Assembly: GCF_000242895.2 (NCBI RefSeq)
Contig: NC_021171.1
Location: 1,770,001 to 1,834,000, forward strand
Source of the DNA: Bacillus sp. 1NLA3E
GTDB lineage: Bacteria; Bacillota; Bacilli; Bacillales; Cytobacillaceae
Direction: 5' to 3'
DNA length: 64,000 bases
The position numbers and the translations under genes were made by a program. This document shows positions 60,931-64,000 of this stretch, piece by piece. Every line of letters begins with the position of its first letter. Positions within the stretch are counted from its first letter, which is position 1. Under the pieces are notes generated by a model. That model did no database searches. It had not been told where the DNA came from and worked only from the letters and a program-made list of their open reading frames with translations.

Positions 60931-62019
60931 ATGAACAATGAACTATTAATTCAGGCAAAAGAATTTATCACAAAATGCTATAGTGAGCTAGGAAAATCAG
61001 GAGAAGAAATAAAGCTTCGAATTGATGAGGTGGAGCAACAAATTCAAGATGAGAGTCACTATGATCACACATATGAAGAACTTCAACACGGATCGAGGAT
61101 GGCTTGGCGAAATAGCAACAGATGTATTGGTAGGTTGTTTTGGGAAAGTTTACATATCATTGATCAACGGCATCTAAATACTGAAGAGGAAATTAGCGAT
61201 GCTTTATTGCAACATATTGATTACGCGACAAATGGTGGAAAAATAAGACCTACGATTACAATTTTTAAACCGAAAATGAAAGATGAAGTTCAAGTGAGAC
61301 TTTGGAATCATCAAATCATCAGGTATGCAGGTTATGAGACAGAAAATGGTGTGGTAGGAGATCCGCACTCCTTTGACTTTACGAAAATGTGCCAAGAGTT
61401 AGGTTGGAAAGGTCAAGGAACCGATTTTGATGTACTACCAATGGTTATTCAAGTAAAAGAAAATAGACCAAAAATGTTTACAATTCCGCATGAGAAAGTG
61501 CTAGAAGTTCCCCTGCGTCATCCGGAATATGAATGGTTCAAAGATTTAAATTTAAAGTGGTATGGAGTTCCGATGGTTGCCCAATTGCGCTTGGAGATTG
61601 GGGGAATCCATTATACAGCTGCTCCTTTTAATGGGTGGTATATGGAAACAGAGATTGGTGCAAGGAATTTTGCAGATAAGGATCGTTACGATCTACTTCC
61701 AAAAGTTGCCTCAATGATGGGACTGGACATTGAGAGCAACACTTCGCTTTGGCAGGATCGAGCAATTCTTGAACTGAACCAAGCGATATTATATTCATAC
61801 AAAGAAGATGGAGTAAGTATTGTTGACCATCATACTGCAGCACAACAGTTTAAAATGTTTGAAGAGAAAGAGGTATCCTGTGGAAGAAAGGTGACAGGTA
61901 ACTGGGTTTGGCTAGTTCCACCGGTTTCCCCTGCTACCACTCATATATTTCATAAACCATATAAGAACGAAATGCTAAAGCCAAACTTTTTCTACCAACC
62001 AAATTTATTTATATCGTAA
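60931..62019 (+). CDS. nos: Bacterial nitric oxide synthase, oxygenase domain
   Basis: A 362-residue heme-thiolate oxygenase, full length for bacterial NOS, with no reductase domain. The heme-ligating cysteine lies in AWRNSNRCIGRLFW (about residues 56-69). The substrate-binding region includes WYGVPMVAQLRLEIGGIHY and AAPFNGWYMETEIGARNFAD, and the pterin/C-terminal part has IVDHHTAAQQF and VPPVSPATTHIFH. It makes NO from arginine, a protectant against oxidative stress in bacilli. ATG 60931 is preferred; GTG 60925 is nearly as good, both behind GAGGGGA. Confidence 0.96.
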   Translation: MNNELLIQAKEFITKCYSELGKSGEEIKLRIDEVEQQIQDESHYDHTYEELQHGSRMAWRNSNRCIGRLFWESLHIIDQRHLNTEEEISDALLQHIDYATNGGKIRPTITIFKPKMKDEVQVRLWNHQIIRYAGYETENGVVGDPHSFDFTKMCQELGWKGQGTDFDVLPMVIQVKENRPKMFTIPHEKVLEVPLRHPEYEWFKDLNLKWYGVPMVAQLRLEIGGIHYTAAPFNGWYMETEIGARNFADKDRYDLLPKVASMMGLDIESNTSLWQDRAILELNQAILYSYKEDGVSIVDHHTAAQQFKMFEEKEVSCGRKVTGNWVWLVPPVSPATTHIFHKPYKNEMLKPNFFYQPNLFIS

Positions 62020-62039
62020 AAACTAATTCTTACCAAAGT

Positions 62040-62085
62040 GGCCATGTTCAAACCTACTAATGTAGGCTGGAACATGGCCTTTTTG
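62040..62085 (+). terminator. Terminator after nos
   Basis: GGCCATGTTC/GAACATGGCC with a nested CCTAC/GTAGG hairpin in its loop is followed by TTTTT. Confidence 0.92.
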
Positions 62086-62154
62086 ATTTAAGTAGAAAAT
62101 TTAGGGATAGGGCTGTTAATTTAGGGATGAAAAAGAAAAATACGAAAAAGGGTA

Positions 62155-62182
62155 TTGACTTATTTCGCCAAAAAGATATAAT
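62155..62182 (+). promoter_or_regulatory. SigA-type promoter upstream of the acetate transporter gene
   Basis: TTGACT (62155-62160), 16 bp, TATAAT (62177-62182). It would give a leader of about 310 nt before ATG 62504. Confidence 0.7.
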
Positions 62183-62279
62183 TTTATTGAAATATCCAAA
62201 AATTCTAAATTAATAGAATTGCAAAAATAAAAGCGGTTTCATAATGTAAATAAACATTATTTATTTTGAAACAACTAAT

Positions 62280-62293
62280 CGTAAACGCTTTCT
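62280..62293 (+). promoter_or_regulatory. Candidate cre (CcpA) site in the satP leader
   Basis: CGTAAACGCTTTCT; its complement AGAAAGCGTTTACG matches the CcpA cre consensus except at the ends. It lies about 100 bp downstream of the promoter, consistent with catabolite roadblock repression of an acetate transporter gene. Confidence 0.6.
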
Positions 62294-62503
62294 TTTGCCA
62301 AAAAGGGAAGGAGGATTGAAGTAATAGAATTGGATATTTTATTAGATTAATTGTTTAACCTAAACCATCCGTGTCATGCCATTTGACCAAAAGGGAATGG
62401 CAAGTCTAGTAAAATACATAATATTTCATTATTTTACAGCATTTGGCGCCGTTCTAATTCTCTAGTATTTTATCTAAGTATGTTAATAATTAGGAGGAAA
62501 AAT

Positions 62504-63145
62504 ATGGAAAACAATACGAACGTTAAAATTCAGGTAGCAGATCCATCCGCATTAGGTATGTTTGGTCTTGCCATGGTAACTCTTGTCGCTTCAACTCAAA
62601 AATTAGGCTTAACAGAAGGTGTTTCATTTATTTTACCGTGGGCGATATTTCTTGGAGGTTTCGCACAATTATTTGCTTGTGTTCAAGATGCCAAAAATAA
62701 CAATGTTTTTGGACAAACTGCATTTGGAGCATACGGATTATTTTGGATTGGTGTAGGTACTTCTTGGTTAATTCAGTTAGGTGTCTTCGGTAAAACACTA
62801 GCTTCTACAGTGGATCCAAAGCAATTGGGCGTTGCTTTTATTGGATACTTAGTCTTCAGCCTCTTCATGACAGTTGGTGCCTTAGAAACTCATAAAGTTC
62901 TATTCTCGATTTTTGTTTTAATAGACGTATTATTCGTAGGGTTAATTTTAACTACATTTGAAATCGCACCAGAAACTTCCCACATGGTTGCTGCGGTTGC
63001 TGAAATGGCTATCTCTATCCTTGGTTTATATGGAGCAGGTGCTTCTGTATTAAATGCCCACTTAGGCCGCGTTGTAGTACCAGTAGGAAAACCATTTGGA
63101 ATCTTAAAGTCACAAGTTCAAATGAAATTGGTCAAAAACGCATAA
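62504..63145 (+). CDS. satP: Acetate uptake transporter (GPR1/FUN34/SatP family)
   Basis: 213 residues from ATG 62504 (TTAGGAGGAAAA upstream). It has about six transmembrane helices. The family motif NPxPLGL is represented by DPSALGMFGLAMVTLV near residue 13, followed by the helix 2-3 segment LPWAIFLGGFAQLFACVQDAKNNNVFG and AFGAYGLFWIG (split). It moves acetate/succinate as hexameric channels or symporters. It is preceded by a long leader with a promoter, a hairpin and a cre-like site. Confidence 0.92.
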   Translation: MENNTNVKIQVADPSALGMFGLAMVTLVASTQKLGLTEGVSFILPWAIFLGGFAQLFACVQDAKNNNVFGQTAFGAYGLFWIGVGTSWLIQLGVFGKTLASTVDPKQLGVAFIGYLVFSLFMTVGALETHKVLFSIFVLIDVLFVGLILTTFEIAPETSHMVAAVAEMAISILGLYGAGASVLNAHLGRVVVPVGKPFGILKSQVQMKLVKNA

Positions 63146-63156
63146 TATTTGGAAAT

Positions 63157-63197
63157 AAACCGATTGGTGGACGGAAACGTTTCTCAATCGGTTTTTC
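63157..63197 (+). terminator. Terminator after satP
   Basis: AACCGATTG/CAATCGGTT, followed by TTTTTCTTA, 12 bp after the stop. Confidence 0.85.
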
Positions 63198-63335
63198 TTA
63201 TTTTTCAAAGAGTTAATAGGGGAAATGTATTAATGGGCTCTTTCACACAAATAGTGAAAGGGACTTTTTAGGGAAAATATGTTTACAAGTTCTAGATAGT
63301 AGTTTATAGTAAATTTTGAACAATTTCCAAAATTA

Positions 63336-63434
63336 AGACTAGGGGTGTCCATTAAGTTGGGCTGAGAGAGAAACGCGACTAAGTTTCTTAACCCTCAGGA
63401 CCTGATCTGGTTCATACCAGCGTGGGGAAGTTAG
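63336..63434 (+). ncRNA. TPP riboswitch (THI element) upstream of thiC
   Basis: Blocks ACTAGGGGTGTCC, GGGCTGAGA, ACCCTCAGGACCTGATCTGG (20 nt), TTCATACCAGCGTGGGGAAGT are in the order and spacing of the THI element. A terminator hairpin and thiC follow, so it controls pyrimidine synthesis for thiamine. Confidence 0.97.
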
Positions 63435-63487
63435 CATAACTTAAATTTGTCATGGCAAAATGTCATTTCTGAATTTATACTAACATC

Positions 63488-63516
63488 GCCGGGTCTTAAC
63501 AAGACGCCGGCTTTTT
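63488..63516 (+). terminator. Expression-platform terminator of the second TPP riboswitch
   Basis: GCCGG-GTCTT-aac-AAGAC-GCCGGC with one bulged C, followed by TTTTT, between the THI element and the thiC start. Confidence 0.85.
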
Positions 63517-63572
63517 CATGCTGAAAATGAATTAGATTTTGTCCTTTTTATTAAAAAAAAGGGGAGAATGCC

Positions 63573-64000
63573 ATGATGGAGAACAAATCAGTAAGTGAGA
63601 TGAACGTATCAATCCTGTCTAGTTTTTCAGGAAGTAAAAAAGTGTATGTCGAGGGAACTAGACCAGACATTCAAGTTCCAATGCGAGAAATATCGCAAAG
63701 TCCTACAACGGGAACAATTGGTGAAGAGGAAAATCTGCCAGTTCGAGTCTATGACACAAGTGGACCTTACACAGACTCCGACTATTTAGCAGACATCAGG
63801 AAGGGACTGAGTCCGCTTCGTCGCAATTGGGTTCTTGAACGTGGTGATGTTGAAGAGTATGTTGGTCGTGATATAAAACCAGAGGATAATGGCTATAAAA
63901 AAGAAGAATCTCTCGCAAATACTGAAATCTTTCCGGGGTTAAAAAGAAAACCTTTACGGGCAAAAACAGGATGTAACGTCACGCAATTACATTATGCACG
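63573..64000 (+). CDS. thiC: Phosphomethylpyrimidine synthase ThiC, N-terminal part (3' end outside window)
   Basis: An open frame from ATG 63573 (AGGGGAG upstream; ATG 63576 also possible) runs off the window after about 142 residues. It matches the ThiC N-terminal domain: [13 protein letters not shown] (about residues 17-29), the QVPMREIS segment, [29 protein letters not shown] and [10 protein letters not shown] ending in NVTQLHYAR. ThiC is a radical SAM enzyme that converts aminoimidazole ribotide to HMP phosphate. It is controlled by the TPP riboswitch just upstream. Confidence 0.96.
   Translation, partial: MMENKSVSEMNVSILSSFSGSKKVYVEGTRPDIQVPMREISQSPTTGTIGEEENLPVRVYDTSGPYTDSDYLADIRKGLSPLRRNWVLERGDVEEYVGRDIKPEDNGYKKEESLANTEIFPGLKRKPLRAKTGCNVTQLHYA

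Overview
The window looks like a piece of a Bacillaceae chromosome (Bacillus/Neobacillus-like, AT-rich, endospore-forming). It carries a GerA-type germinant receptor operon, ComK, cytochrome aa3 quinol oxidase (qoxABCD), gltC/gltAB, a bacterial nitric oxide synthase, two TPP riboswitches and strong GGAGG ribosome binding sites with ATG/GTG/TTG starts. I see no tRNA, rRNA, CRISPR array or prophage. The species call is inference.

Layout. 1-3.2 kb: the end of a urease operon (ureC tail, ureE, ureF, ureG, ureD). 3.5-7.4 kb: a nitronate monooxygenase-like enzyme, an FAD monooxygenase-like enzyme, a divergent stand-alone GTP cyclohydrolase II and a HAD phosphatase. 7.5-11.7 kb: qoxABCD on the minus strand. 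12-16.7 kb: an MscS channel, a glutamate/dicarboxylate symporter, an amino-acid permease and an orphan phi-LC3-type holin gene. 17.2-20.4 kb: comK behind an unusual leader, an acetoacetate-type CoA-transferase pair and a DUF2306 protein. 21-25.2 kb: a sulfate ABC transporter (sbp-cysT-cysW-cysA). 25.2-30.8 kb: a germinant receptor operon on the minus strand (A, C, a small membrane protein, two B permeases). 31-33.7 kb: ppc.

33.8-39.3 kb: a TPP riboswitch followed by thiW, ylmB, tenA, thiZ, thiX and thiY, a thiamine-precursor uptake and salvage unit. 39.4-43.4 kb: flavin reductase, a 7 x 51 bp tandem palindromic repeat, a small minus-strand protein, an NRDE/TANGO2 protein, a second nitronate monooxygenase and a DUF421 protein. 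43.6-50.7 kb: gltC and divergent gltAB with a GltC-type operator. 51-56.3 kb: a LysM-NlpC/P60 hydrolase, a CuA-motif lipoprotein, a C-terminally short DapH-like protein, an LLM flavoenzyme and cidA/cidB with a CidR-like regulator. 56.4-56.7 kb: a probable independent structured RNA gene. 56.8-58.5 kb: an IS1182-family element. 58.6-62 kb: ansR/ansA, a GNAT acetyltransferase and nos. 62-64 kb: an acetate transporter, then a second TPP riboswitch in front of thiC, which runs off the window.

The most striking feature is a 148-187 bp mobile repeat present seven times in 64 kb in both orientations. It has GGCTCTGTTAAA-type inverted termini and, in the best copies, perfect 8 bp target duplications, so it behaves like a MITE. 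Copies sit inside the germination and thiamine operons and directly upstream of sbp. One copy has been split by the IS1182 element at a palindrome. Other items worth pursuing are the structured RNA at 56490-56692, the comK leader, the 51 bp tandem palindromes, and two genes that seem to need ATT/ATC start codons.
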